Source: Paraburkholderia sp. BL23I1N1 | GTDB lineage: Bacteria; Pseudomonadota; Gammaproteobacteria; Burkholderiales; Burkholderiaceae | Reading direction: 5' to 3' | Assembly (NCBI RefSeq): GCF_003610295.1 | Contig: NZ_RAPV01000001.1 | Location: forward strand, 6,758,001 to 6,822,000 | DNA: 64,000 bases | In this document: in pieces, positions 17,893 to 26,528 of the stretch | How the letters are laid out: the number at the start of each line of letters is the position of its first letter | Numbering within the stretch: position 1 is the stretch's first letter | Translations under genes and position numbers: made by a program | Notes under the pieces: model-generated | What the model saw: only the letters and a program-made list of their open reading frames with translations | Told to the model about the DNA's origin: nothing | The model's database searches: none

Positions 17893-18842
17893 CGACGCAG
17901 CCTCGGGTTGGATACGATTTGACACAGGTCGGCGATCAGCACGAGTGCAAGATACGCCGCACAGAACACCATTACGCAGCCCTGTACGAGCGGCATGTCG
18001 CGGTTGGTGACGGCATCCACCATCAGGCTCGCGAGGCCGGGATAGTTGAAGATCGATTCGACAATCACCACGCCGCCGAACAGATACGACAGGCTCAACG
18101 CCACCGCATTGGCAATCGGCCCGATGGTGTTGGGCAACACGTGCCACAGAACGACGCGTGCGGGCGAGGCGCCCTTGAGCACCGCCATTTCGACGTACGA
18201 GGAATTCAACTGATCGAGCACCGCGGCCCGCGTCATGCGCGCCATCTGCGCGACGATCACGCAGCACAGCGTCATCACCGGCATCGCGTAGATGCGCAGC
18301 AGCGCGCCGAATGAATGCACTTCCGAGAGATACGACAGCGCCGGCAGCCAGCGCAGCTTGACGGCGAAGATCAGCACGGCAATCGTGGCGATCAGAAACT
18401 CCGGCACGGCCACCGTCGAGAGCGTGAGCACGTTGAGCGTGCGGTCGAGCAGTGAACCGCGGAACATTGCCGAGGAAATACCGATCAGCAAGGCCACCGG
18501 CACCGAGACCAGTGCCGTCAGACCGGCCAGCACCAGCGAATTCGGCAGACGCGTAGCGATCAATCCGCTGACCGGCAGATTGTTCGACAGCGAGGTGCCG
18601 AAGTTGCCGCTGACAATATGAACGAGCCACTCGAAGTAGCGTTGCAGCGCCGGCTGGTCGAGACCGAACTGATGCCGCAATGCCGCGACGGCTTCCGGGG
18701 TCGCCGCCTGGCCGAGCGCCTGCTGGGCGGCATCGCCAGGCAGCAGCCCGGTGATGGCGAACACGACTGCCGAGACCAGCAGCAGCGTCAGCAGCGCGAG
18801 GCCAAGGCGCGCGGCGATGAGTCGTTGCGCGTGTGCTTTCAT
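17889..18842 (-). CDS. ABC importer inner-membrane permease, DppB type
   Basis: This 317-residue protein has the DppB layout. An N-terminal membrane segment (LGLALLTLLLVSAVVFAITG) is followed by a periplasmic loop with the FGLDQPALQRYFEWL block, then five further membrane segments and the loop SYVEMAVLKGASPARVVLWH that contacts the ATPase. GGAGA lies ten bases before the ATG. It follows the binding-protein gene after 93 bp containing a hairpin. It heads an unbroken chain of overlapping genes running down to the AraC regulator. Confidence 0.92.
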   Translation of the reverse strand: MKAHAQRLIAARLGLALLTLLLVSAVVFAITGLLPGDAAQQALGQAATPEAVAALRHQFGLDQPALQRYFEWLVHIVSGNFGTSLSNNLPVSGLIATRLPNSLVLAGLTALVSVPVALLIGISSAMFRGSLLDRTLNVLTLSTVAVPEFLIATIAVLIFAVKLRWLPALSYLSEVHSFGALLRIYAMPVMTLCCVIVAQMARMTRAAVLDQLNSSYVEMAVLKGASPARVVLWHVLPNTIGPIANAVALSLSYLFGGVVIVESIFNYPGLASLMVDAVTNRDMPLVQGCVMVFCAAYLALVLIADLCQIVSNPRLRR

Positions 18843-18865
18843 CGAAAGTCTCCTGTGTCGACCGA

Positions 18866-18887
18866 AGTAAGCGCTAAAGCGCTAACT
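18866..18887. repeat. Hairpin between binding-protein and permease genes
   Basis: AGTAAGCGCT-AA-AGCGCTAACT pairs at 9 of 10 positions with a two-base loop. It lies in the 93-bp gap after the binding-protein stop. Such hairpins often protect the binding-protein mRNA and lower expression of the permeases; that role is inferred here. Confidence 0.5.
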
Positions 18888-18935
18888 CCGATCCCATGTA
18901 AAGCTGTCGACCCTTCGTTACTGCGCGTCAGTTGC

Positions 18936-20552
18936 TCACGCTTCCAGCCAGACGTTTTCCGCGAACATGAAACCCATCAGGCCGGCCAGCGGAATCGAGC
19001 CGAGACCCTTGAGCTTCGCCGTGTAGGCATCGAGCGAGCTCTGGAACAGCGGAATACCGACGCCGCCGGTTTCATGCACCAGCACCTGCATGTCGCCGTA
19101 AATCTTCTTGCGCTTCGCATCGTCCGGTTCGCCGCGTGCCGCGACCAGCATCTGGTCGAACTTCGCGCTCTTCCAGTTCGCTTCGTTCCACGGTGCGTCC
19201 GACTTGAAGAACTGCGTGAAGATCACGTCGGCGCTCGGACGCGCGTTGATATTGCCGAAACCCAGCGGATGCTTCATCCAGTGGTTCGACCAGTAGCCGT
19301 CGGACGGCACGCGCGACACCTGCAGATTCAGACCGGCTTGCGGCGCCACCTGCTGCAGGAACATCGCCATTTCAACCGACCCTTCCGCCGCCGGCGACGC
19401 GAAAATCTGGATCGGCGCGCTGCCTACTTTGGCCTTCTGGAAATGGAACTTGGCCTTGTCCGGATCGAAGGTGCGCTGCGGCAAACCGGCCAGGTAGTAC
19501 TTGTTGGTCGGATCGATAGGCTGGTCGTTGCCGATCGCGCCGTAACCCTGGAAGATCGCCCGGCGCATCTGCTCACGATCCTGCAGGTACATCATGCCTC
19601 GCCGAAAATCGTCGTTGGCGGTAATACCGCCTTCGTCGCGAACGATCAGGTCGGTGTATTCGCCCGTCTTCGTCTCCAGCACCGCAAAACCACCGGCGCT
19701 CTTGATCTGGGCGGTCGAACGCGGGCTCACCGAGTTGATCAGTTGCACGTCGCCCGAAAGCAGCGCATTCACGCGTGCCGATTCGTCGCCAATACCGATC
19801 AGTTCGACTTCGTCGAGATACGGCATGCCCGGCTTCCAGTACTTCTCGTTCTTCACGCCGACCGTGCGCACGCCCGGCGAGAATTCCTTGAGCTTGAACG
19901 GGCCGGTGCCGACCGCCGTTTTGAAATCCTTGGTGCCGTCTTTAATGATCTGGAAATGCGAGGTAGCGAGAATCACCGGCAGGTCGGCGTTCGGCCCTTC
20001 CAGCGTGATCGTCACTTCGTTCGGGCCCGTCGCCTTCACTTCCTTGATCTGATCGGCCAGCGTCTTCGCTTTCGATGCCGTCGCCGGGTCCTTGTGGCGC
20101 ATGATCGAGTACACGACGTCCGCCGGGGCGAGCGCCTTGCCGTCGTGGAACTGCACACCGTTGCGCAGTTTCACGACCCACACCGTTGCATCCTTCGTAT
20201 CCAGCGAGGTGGCGAGCGCCATCTTCGCGCCGAGATGCGAATCGAGTTCGGTCAGGCAGTTGTAGAACATGAAGCCGCGCACATAGTCCGTGCCGAGCGC
20301 GCCCTTGGCCGGATCGAGCGTGTCGGCGGCGGAAGCGGACTGCGTTGCCACGCGGATCTTGCCGCCCTGCTTCGGCTTCGCTTGCGCAAATGCCGCGCCG
20401 CTCGCGGTCTGAAGGCCCGCGCCCGTCACCGACATCATCCCGGCCGCAGCCATCGCGCGCAGCACGCCGCGTCGCGACGTGCCTTTTGACGTCAATCGCT
20501 CCAACTCGGTGCCGAGTTGAAGAGCGTCATGTTGTGAGGTTTCCTTATTCAT
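18936..20552 (-). CDS. Tat-exported solute-binding protein, family 5 (peptide/opine type)
   Basis: This 538-residue periplasmic protein of the DppA/OppA family has a twin-arginine signal: Arg27-Arg28 in TSRRGVLRAMAAAGMM, followed by a cleavage region ending AAFAQA. The family signature lies further in (YNCLTEL; AKTLADQIKEVKATGPNEVT). The start at 20552 (MNKETSQHD) has GGAGA upstream. It delivers substrate to the DppB/DppC permeases encoded downstream. Tat export suggests that it folds before export. The ligand is unknown; the adjoining amine-oxidase genes favour an amino-acid derivative, opine or polyamine conjugate over ordinary peptides. Confidence 0.92.
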   Translation of the reverse strand: MNKETSQHDALQLGTELERLTSKGTSRRGVLRAMAAAGMMSVTGAGLQTASGAAFAQAKPKQGGKIRVATQSASAADTLDPAKGALGTDYVRGFMFYNCLTELDSHLGAKMALATSLDTKDATVWVVKLRNGVQFHDGKALAPADVVYSIMRHKDPATASKAKTLADQIKEVKATGPNEVTITLEGPNADLPVILATSHFQIIKDGTKDFKTAVGTGPFKLKEFSPGVRTVGVKNEKYWKPGMPYLDEVELIGIGDESARVNALLSGDVQLINSVSPRSTAQIKSAGGFAVLETKTGEYTDLIVRDEGGITANDDFRRGMMYLQDREQMRRAIFQGYGAIGNDQPIDPTNKYYLAGLPQRTFDPDKAKFHFQKAKVGSAPIQIFASPAAEGSVEMAMFLQQVAPQAGLNLQVSRVPSDGYWSNHWMKHPLGFGNINARPSADVIFTQFFKSDAPWNEANWKSAKFDQMLVAARGEPDDAKRKKIYGDMQVLVHETGGVGIPLFQSSLDAYTAKLKGLGSIPLAGLMGFMFAENVWLEA

Positions 20553-20619
20553 CGAACTTCTCCGCGAGGGTGACAGGGATAGCAGCGTGGTTTGTAATGG
20601 CAAATACAACAGTGAGGAA

Positions 20620-21894
20620 TCAATAGAAAATGTCTTTGATGCGGTAGTACGTCCCCACCAGCGGCAGGAACCAGGGTTTGCCGGTATGCCCCGGAATCGC
20701 GGGCCATTCGGACTCGCGCCACGGATTGCGCTCTTCGTGACCGTCCATCACGTCGGCCATCACCTGGCCCATGTGCGTCGACATCTGCGTGCCGTGGCCG
20801 CTGTATCCCAGCGAAAAATAGATGCCGTCATGCTGTCCGGCATGCGGCAGGCGGTCGGCGGTCATGTCGACGAGGCCGCCCCAGCAATAGTCGATGCGTG
20901 CGCTGGCCAACATCGGGAACAGCTCGGCGAGACCCTGCTGCAGAATCCTTCCGCTCTTCGCGTCCGAGGGCTGCTCGGACGCCGTAAAGCGCGCGCGCCC
21001 ACCGAACAGCAAACGCGAATCGGGCGTCACGCGGAAGTAGTTGTGCATCAAACGCGTGGTGGTATACGCGCGCTGGTTCGGAAACACCTGCGCCAGCAGG
21101 TCCGGCGACAGCGGTTCCGTCACCACGATGAACGAACCGATCGGCGCGAGCCGCCGGCGATACCAACCGAACGGGCCATTCCGCGACGGGCCGGTCGCGA
21201 TCAACACCTGCTTCGCGCGCACTTCGCCACGCTCAGTGGTGACCTTGAAGCCACTGCCGTCTTTCGCGATCGCGGTGACCGCCGCGTTTTCATAGAGCTT
21301 CGCGCCGCGACGAACCGCGGCACTTGCAAGTCCGACCGTGAACTTGCCCATATGCATCTGGCCGCCATGCCGTTGCAGCAGTCCGCCGTAAAAACTGTCC
21401 GACTGGACCTCGCCGCGAATTCGCTCCCGTCCAATTAGTTCGATATCCGTATCGACTTCGCGCCGGATCAATTCCGCCGTCTTCTCCAGATGCGCGAAGT
21501 GATGCGGTTTCGACGCCAGCTTCAGCTTGCCGGTCGCGATGTAATTGCAGTCGATGCTCTCCTCGCGAATCAGGCGCTCGACCGTATCGACCGCATCCGA
21601 AAACGCGCGGTAGCAGGCAGTGGCCCGCTCCACACCGAGTTGCGCGACCAGCGCGACGAAGTCTTGCGCGACGCCGGTATTGACCTGCCCGCCATTGCGC
21701 CCGGACGCGCCACCGCCAATGCGCCCCGCGTCGAGCACCGTCACCGAGGCGCCGCGTTTGCCCAACGCCTGCCCCGCCGACAGCCCGGTGAAGCCGCCGC
21801 CGATCACGACGACATCGGTCTGACCTTCCACCGGACCTTCACACGCCGAAACGAGCGGCGGTGCGGTGTCGAGCCAATAGGAATCGAGCTTCAT
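20620..21894 (-). CDS. FAD-dependent amine oxidoreductase, PuuB-like
   Basis: This 424-residue DAO-family flavoprotein starts with the typical SYWLDTAPP segment, then VVVIGGGFTGLSAGQAL (FAD binding) and GASGRNGGQV. It ends with LGYSGHGTQMSTHMGQVMAD, the FAD-contact region of gamma-glutamylputrescine oxidase-type enzymes. The start at 21894 has AAGGA upstream; the open frame's earlier start lacks support. It lies 68 bp before the ABC binding-protein gene and 56 bp after the dehalogenase-like gene, in the same direction. An aldehyde dehydrogenase further upstream could take the aldehyde formed. The exact amine is not known. Confidence 0.87.
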   Translation of the reverse strand: MKLDSYWLDTAPPLVSACEGPVEGQTDVVVIGGGFTGLSAGQALGKRGASVTVLDAGRIGGGASGRNGGQVNTGVAQDFVALVAQLGVERATACYRAFSDAVDTVERLIREESIDCNYIATGKLKLASKPHHFAHLEKTAELIRREVDTDIELIGRERIRGEVQSDSFYGGLLQRHGGQMHMGKFTVGLASAAVRRGAKLYENAAVTAIAKDGSGFKVTTERGEVRAKQVLIATGPSRNGPFGWYRRRLAPIGSFIVVTEPLSPDLLAQVFPNQRAYTTTRLMHNYFRVTPDSRLLFGGRARFTASEQPSDAKSGRILQQGLAELFPMLASARIDYCWGGLVDMTADRLPHAGQHDGIYFSLGYSGHGTQMSTHMGQVMADVMDGHEERNPWRESEWPAIPGHTGKPWFLPLVGTYYRIKDIFY

Positions 21895-21949
21895 CCGGTC
21901 TGTCCTTGAGAGGGGCAATGCGCGAGGCAGTGAATGCCGCAACCGGCGC

Positions 21950-22618
21950 TTACAGGCCGAGTTCCGCAGCCAGGTGCGGAATGTCGTTGACTTCGTAGTA
22001 CTGGTAGTACGGCGTCGACGGTTCGTGACCGCGCTTGACGAAGGCCTTGTGCTTGATGCCCAGATCGTGTGCGGTCATCAGGTCGTAGCGCAGGCTCGAC
22101 GACACGTGCAGCACGTCTTCCGGATTGCAGTTGAGCTGGTCGAACATGTATTCGAAGCCTTGCATACGCGGCTTGTACGACTGCGCCTGCTCGGCCGTGA
22201 AGACCGCATGGAACGGCGCGCCGAGCTTGTCGACGTTGCTCTGGATCTGGTTGTTCGAGGCGTTCGACAGAATCACCAGCTTATACTTTTTGGCGAGGCG
22301 CGAGAGACCTTCCGGCACATCCGGATGCGGGCCCCAGGTCGGCACGGCCAGGTAGATCTTCTCTGCTTCCTGTTCATCGAACGCGACACCCATGCGCTTG
22401 CACGCGCGGCGCAATGCGTTGACCACCACGTCGCGGTACGGCTTCCATGCGCCGAGTACTTCGTCGCGACGATAGCCCGCGTAGAACGCAACGAGCTTTT
22501 CCAGGTCGTCGCCTTGCAGCACGTTGCCGAACATTTCGCGGGTCATGTCGGCCATGCGGAACTTCGTGAGCGTGCCGTAACAGTCGAAGGTGATGTATTT
22601 CGGTTCGAATTCGATCAT
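21950..22618 (-). CDS. HAD-superfamily protein, haloacid dehalogenase type II family
   Basis: This 222-residue protein has the HAD motif I as FDCYGTLTKF (nucleophile Asp in DCYGTL). Motif II is in LVILSNASNN, the Lys of motif III in SYKPRMQGFEY, and motif IV in LHVSSSLRYDLMTAHDLG. This pattern is that of L-2-haloacid dehalogenases, but many members are phosphatases of other function. Genomic linkage to an amine oxidase and ABC importer makes a role on a natural intermediate more likely than halogenated substrates. The function is therefore only given at family level. Confidence 0.82.
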   Translation of the reverse strand: MIEFEPKYITFDCYGTLTKFRMADMTREMFGNVLQGDDLEKLVAFYAGYRRDEVLGAWKPYRDVVVNALRRACKRMGVAFDEQEAEKIYLAVPTWGPHPDVPEGLSRLAKKYKLVILSNASNNQIQSNVDKLGAPFHAVFTAEQAQSYKPRMQGFEYMFDQLNCNPEDVLHVSSSLRYDLMTAHDLGIKHKAFVKRGHEPSTPYYQYYEVNDIPHLAAELGL

Positions 22619-22823
22619 GGTGCAGTCCTATCGTGGTGGTGAACTCGCTGCGAGCTCATTGGCGAAAACAGGTACAGCTCATCCCTGTAAAAGATTTAAT
22701 CAGCGCAAAAACATAGATGTTCCTGATTCGAGCGCTGCTGATGACACAAACCATGCGTTTTGAGGCGGTTGCGCAGCACAGTCTGCGGTGGGCGGGCTGG
22801 AAGGCCCGTCAGTATTCGTGTTC

Positions 22824-22877
22824 CGGGTGTCGCGGGTGTTGCGGGTGTTGCGGGTGTTGCGGGTGTTGCGGGTTTCG
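22824..22877. repeat. 9-bp tandem repeat (six units) just after the aldehyde dehydrogenase gene
   Basis: The unit CGGGTGTTG occurs four times exactly (22833-22868), flanked by the variants CGGGTGTCG and CGGGTTTCG. It ends three bases from the aldehyde dehydrogenase stop codon. A variable-number tandem repeat is likely. The rest of the 260-bp gap (22619-22879) shows no other feature. Confidence 0.75.
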
Positions 22878-22879
22878 CT

Positions 22880-24382
22880 TCAAGGCCGCAGGTCGATCAG
22901 CACGCTCTTGAAGCGCAGGTTGGCCTCGTAAGCCTGGCGGCCGAGGTCCTTGCCAATGCCCGAGCGCTTGTAACCGCCTGTAGGGATCATGAAGTCGGAA
23001 GTGCGGCCGTAGCGGTTAACCCACACCGTCCCCGCTTCAAGGCCGCGCACAAAGCGCAGCGCCCGGCCAAGGTCCCCTGTGTGCACGCCGGCAGCCAGCC
23101 CGTACTCGGGATGCTGGGCCAGCGCGAGCGCTTCGTCTTCAGTGTCGAAGGTCTGCAACGTCAGCACCGGACCGAACACCTCTTCACGCACGGCTTCGGA
23201 ATGGGACGTGACATCTGTGAGCAGCGTCGGTGTATAGAACGCGCCATTCGACCCGCAAGCAGCCCCGCCATCGGCGCGCACACCGCCATAGCGCAGCGTC
23301 GCGCCCGCCTCCAGCGTGCGCCCGACGATCCCTTCGATACGCGCTGCCTGCGGCTCGGAAATGATCGGCGACAACGTCGTGCCGGCGGCCCAGGTCGCGC
23401 CGGGCTTCAACTCGGCGAAAATCTTGCCGATGCGCTCGGCAAGCGGCTCCGCCAGACTCCGCTCGACCAGCAGCCGCGAGCCCGCCACGCACACCTGGCC
23501 GGCATTGCCGGTAATGGAGCCAGCGATCCGGCGCGCCACGTCGTCGAGACGCGGGGCGTCGGCGAACACAATTTGCGGGCTCTTGCCGCCCAGTTCGAGC
23601 GTGACCGGCTTGGTGCCGCTTTGGGCGCAGGCCGCCATGATCGCGGCGCCCGTGCGCGTGGAACCGGTGAAGGTGACCTTGCTGATCTTCGGATGGCGCA
23701 CCAGCGCGTCGCCGGTAACACGGCCGTCGCCCTGCACCACGTTGAAGATGCCGGCCGGCACGCCCGCCTGCACGGCCAGTTCGGCGAGCCGCAAGACCGA
23801 GAACGGCGTCATCTCCGAAGGCTTCAGCACCACCGCGTTGCCCGCCGCGAGAGCGGGCGCGATCTTCCACGACGCCATCACCAGCGGGAAATTCCACGGC
23901 GCGATCGCGCCGATCACGCCGTACGGTTCGGCGATCGTCATACCCAGATGATCGTGATCGGTGGCGGCCACGTCGCCGCCCAGCTTGTCGGCGAACTCGG
24001 CGTAGAAGCGAATGCCTTCGGCGGTGAACGGCACGTCCCAGCCGGTTGCCTGAGCGATCGGGCGCGTCGAGCCGAGCGCTTCCAGACGGCCTAGATACGG
24101 TGCGTCGGCTTCGACCAGATCGGCAAAACGGCGCAGAATCTTCGCGCGCTCACGCGGCGCCATGCGCGCCCAGCCGCTCGTTCTGAACGCCTGCCACGCG
24201 TTCTCCACCGCGCGATCCACCGTCTCGGCGTCGGCGAGCGGCAGGGAGGCGTAGACCACGCCGTCCGAGGGGCGCGCCACTTCGAGGCGGTGCTCGCCGC
24301 CGCGCCCTTCCCCTTCCGTATACTCACCGCCGATGAAATGTCCGCTGCGAAACGCGACGTCGTCCGGGTTGAAGCTGTCCAT
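22880..24382 (-). CDS. NAD(P)-dependent aldehyde dehydrogenase, PuuC-like
   Basis: This 500-residue ALDH-superfamily enzyme has the substrate-orienting Asn164 (APWNFP), catalytic Glu263 (LELGGKSPQ) and nucleophile Cys298 (NAGQVCVAGSR). Cofactor motif FTGSTRTG (238-245) is present. It resembles aminobutyraldehyde/betaine-aldehyde type dehydrogenases. A weak AGGACA site precedes the ATG at 24382. It is the first gene of the long leftward series that goes on to the PuuB-like oxidase, so it likely oxidises the aldehyde left after amine oxidation. A 262-bp gap separates it from the dehalogenase-like gene, so co-transcription is not certain. Confidence 0.88.
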   Translation of the reverse strand: MDSFNPDDVAFRSGHFIGGEYTEGEGRGGEHRLEVARPSDGVVYASLPLADAETVDRAVENAWQAFRTSGWARMAPRERAKILRRFADLVEADAPYLGRLEALGSTRPIAQATGWDVPFTAEGIRFYAEFADKLGGDVAATDHDHLGMTIAEPYGVIGAIAPWNFPLVMASWKIAPALAAGNAVVLKPSEMTPFSVLRLAELAVQAGVPAGIFNVVQGDGRVTGDALVRHPKISKVTFTGSTRTGAAIMAACAQSGTKPVTLELGGKSPQIVFADAPRLDDVARRIAGSITGNAGQVCVAGSRLLVERSLAEPLAERIGKIFAELKPGATWAAGTTLSPIISEPQAARIEGIVGRTLEAGATLRYGGVRADGGAACGSNGAFYTPTLLTDVTSHSEAVREEVFGPVLTLQTFDTEDEALALAQHPEYGLAAGVHTGDLGRALRFVRGLEAGTVWVNRYGRTSDFMIPTGGYKRSGIGKDLGRQAYEANLRFKSVLIDLRP

Positions 24383-24567
24383 GAGAGAAGTGTCCTGTGT
24401 GGCTAGCTGGGTGACTGGCTCGGTGATTTGCTATGAGTCCCGGGCGGTGCGTCGTACAACGTCGCCGCCATGACAAAATCGTAGAGCCGCGGGCATGGCA
24501 TATGTCGCCGACAAAAATCCCCGCGCAGCAGAACACGCCTGTAATGAGCGATCAAACTGGGTGTTTT

Positions 24568-24584
24568 GCATCGATTTACGATGC
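24568..24584. promoter_or_regulatory. Perfect inverted repeat in the divergent ALDH/GNAT intergenic region
   Basis: GCATCG-ATTTA-CGATGC is a perfect 6+5+6 palindrome in the 302-bp region 24383-24684 between two divergent genes. It is a candidate operator for one or both directions. Nothing else clear was seen in this region. Confidence 0.45.
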
Positions 24585-24684
24585 GACCCCTTCGGGCGCT
24601 CCGGATAAAAAGATCGTCCTAGTCACGCCGCGCACCGGATGACACAGTGACGGCGTAAGCCTTCAGCCATTCAGGGAGTACGGC

Positions 24685-25581
24685 GTGTCCGATTCGATCA
24701 CCACTAGACGCTTCACCCATGAGGACATCGCCGCCGCGCACGCGCTGACGGTCGAACTCAAATGGCCGCACCGCGCGGACGACTGGAGATTCGTGGCGCT
24801 TCTGGGCGTGGGTTTCGTCGCGGAAGACGCGAGCGGCGTGATCGGCACGGCGTTGTGCTGGAAATACGGCGCCGAGCGCGCCTCGCTGGGCATGGTGATC
24901 GTGTCCCCGGAGCGGCAAGGGCGCGGCATCGGCAGAAAGCTGATGGAGCTGGTGCTGGAAGAACTCGGCAACCGGGTCACATTTTTGCACGCCACCGCAG
25001 CCGGTCAGCCCCTGTATGAAAAGCTCGGCTTTCGCGCGGTCGGCACGCTCGACCAGCATCAGGGCGCCGCATTCCGGCCGCCGCTCGTTTCCTTGCCGCC
25101 AGGCGAGCGGCTGCGCCCGCTCGGGTCGAGCGATACGGCCCGGCTGGTCGAACTGGCCTCGCAGGCAAGCGGCCTCGACCGTGGCGAAGTCTTGCCCGCG
25201 CTGTTGAGCGCCGCCGACGGCATCGCCCTCGATCGCGACGGCGAACTGGTCGGCTTCGCCCTGTTTCGCCGCTTCGGCCGGGGCTTTGCGATCGGCCCGG
25301 TGGTCGCGCCCGCGTCGGAGGATTCGAGCCGCGCCAAGGCATTGATCAGCCACTGGCTGGCGCTGAACGAAGGCGTGTTCGTGCGCATCGATACGCCGGG
25401 CGGGAGCGGGCTCACCGAATGGCTGGAGCAGTTGGGGCTGCCGCGGGTGGATACGGTCGTCAAAATGGTTCGGCATGCCACGCCGGCCGATCTTGCGAGC
25501 GCAAGCCACGCCGCTGGCAACAACGCAGACAACACCGCACCCTATCTGCAATACGGCATCATCAATCAGGCGATTCTCTGA
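24685..25581 (+). CDS. Two-domain GNAT family acetyltransferase
   Basis: This 298-residue protein has an N-terminal GNAT domain with the acetyl-CoA loop in SPERQGRGIGRKLMELV (about 74-90). A second, more divergent GNAT-like half (about 140-275) contains the ALFRRFGRGFAIGPVVA core. The start is GTG at 24685 with GGAG eight bases upstream. The substrate is unknown. It lies six bases before the GhrA-type reductase gene, so both are translated from one message. Divergent linkage to an aldehyde dehydrogenase and a downstream aminotransferase suggests acetylation of an amine or amino acid. Confidence 0.83.
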   Translation: MSDSITTRRFTHEDIAAAHALTVELKWPHRADDWRFVALLGVGFVAEDASGVIGTALCWKYGAERASLGMVIVSPERQGRGIGRKLMELVLEELGNRVTFLHATAAGQPLYEKLGFRAVGTLDQHQGAAFRPPLVSLPPGERLRPLGSSDTARLVELASQASGLDRGEVLPALLSAADGIALDRDGELVGFALFRRFGRGFAIGPVVAPASEDSSRAKALISHWLALNEGVFVRIDTPGGSGLTEWLEQLGLPRVDTVVKMVRHATPADLASASHAAGNNADNTAPYLQYGIINQAIL

Positions 25582-25587
25582 CCCACC

Positions 25588-26514
25588 ATGGCCTTCCTTT
25601 ATAAAGCCGACCCGGCGCGCGGCGCGCAATGGGCCACACTCTTCGCGCAGAAAGCACCTGACTTGCCGTTCCATATCTGGCCCGAGTTGGGCGACCCGGC
25701 CGCCATCCGCTACCTCGCCGCCTGGCAACCGCCTGAAGATCCCACTCGCCTCTTTCCGAACCTCGAAGTCGTGTTCTCCGTCGGTGCGGGCATCGACCAG
25801 TTCGATCTGTCGGGCGTGCCGGCGCATGTGCCGGTGGTGCGGATGATCGAACCGGGCATCGTGGAAGGGATGCTGGAGTACGTCACGCAAGCCGTGCTGA
25901 CGATTCATCGCGATCTGTTCGATTACGGTCTTCAGCAACAGCAGCAGGTTTGGCGCGAACTGCCGCTCAAGCCGGCCAGCGCAAGGCGCATTGGCGTGCT
26001 CGGGCTTGGCGTATTAGGCATGGCCGTGCTGGAAAAGCTGCGCTTATTCGGCTTCGCCTGTGCGGGCTGGAGCCGGTCGCCGCGTGAGATCGAGGGCGTC
26101 GATTGCTATGCGGGCGAAAGCGCGCTCAACGAATTTCTCGCCCGCACCGATATTCTGGTCTGCCTGCTGCCGCTCACGCCCGCCACACGCGGTTTGCTCA
26201 ATGCCGGGTTGTTCGCGAAGCTGCCGCGCGGCGCGTCGCTGATTCAAACGGGCCGCGGAGCGCATCTGAATCAGTTGGACCTGTTGGCGGCGCTGGACAG
26301 CGGCCAGTTGCACAACGCCATTCTCGACGTCACCGATCCCGAGCCGCTGCCCGCCGGTCATCCGTTGTGGACGCATCCACGTGTGCGTATCACGCCTCAT
26401 ATCGCCAGCGCGACGCGACCCGAAAGCGCCGTTGACGTGGTGCTCGACAATCTGCGCCGCCATCGCGAAGGCCTGCCGATGCTCGGTCAGATTGACCGGA
26501 CCCAGGGTTATTGA
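25588..26514 (+). CDS. ghrA: Glyoxylate/hydroxypyruvate reductase, GhrA type
   Basis: This 308-residue D-2-hydroxyacid dehydrogenase has the NAD(P) motif GVLGLGVLG (about 136-144), the substrate Arg in QTGRGAHLNQ, the acid Glu in DVTDPEPLP, and the catalytic His in ITPHIASAT. This combination, and the N-terminal AWQPP block, mark the GhrA subgroup, which reduces glyoxylate and hydroxypyruvate with NADPH. It follows the GNAT gene by six bases with no ribosome site of its own, implying coupled translation. Reduction of a 2-oxoacid made by the nearby aminotransferase is possible but not shown. Confidence 0.87.
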   Translation: MAFLYKADPARGAQWATLFAQKAPDLPFHIWPELGDPAAIRYLAAWQPPEDPTRLFPNLEVVFSVGAGIDQFDLSGVPAHVPVVRMIEPGIVEGMLEYVTQAVLTIHRDLFDYGLQQQQQVWRELPLKPASARRIGVLGLGVLGMAVLEKLRLFGFACAGWSRSPREIEGVDCYAGESALNEFLARTDILVCLLPLTPATRGLLNAGLFAKLPRGASLIQTGRGAHLNQLDLLAALDSGQLHNAILDVTDPEPLPAGHPLWTHPRVRITPHIASATRPESAVDVVLDNLRRHREGLPMLGQIDRTQGY

Positions 26515-26528
26515 GCGCGGCGCTCAAT
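26510..26528. repeat. Perfect 19-bp inverted repeat spanning the ghrA stop codon
   Basis: ATTGAGCGC-G-GCGCTCAAT is a perfect inverted repeat overlapping the TGA of the reductase gene. Without a T run, it could be a weak terminator, an mRNA-end stabiliser or an operator for the following aminotransferase gene. Confidence 0.45.

Noticed and set aside
18618..20489. 623-codon plus-strand frame opposite the solute-binding protein
   Set aside because: Arg/His/Leu-rich composition, no recognisable domain, fully antisense to a clear ABC binding protein gene.
22824..22877. CRISPR-like repeat
   Set aside because: Units are 9 bp and directly adjoining, without spacers; it is a simple tandem repeat.
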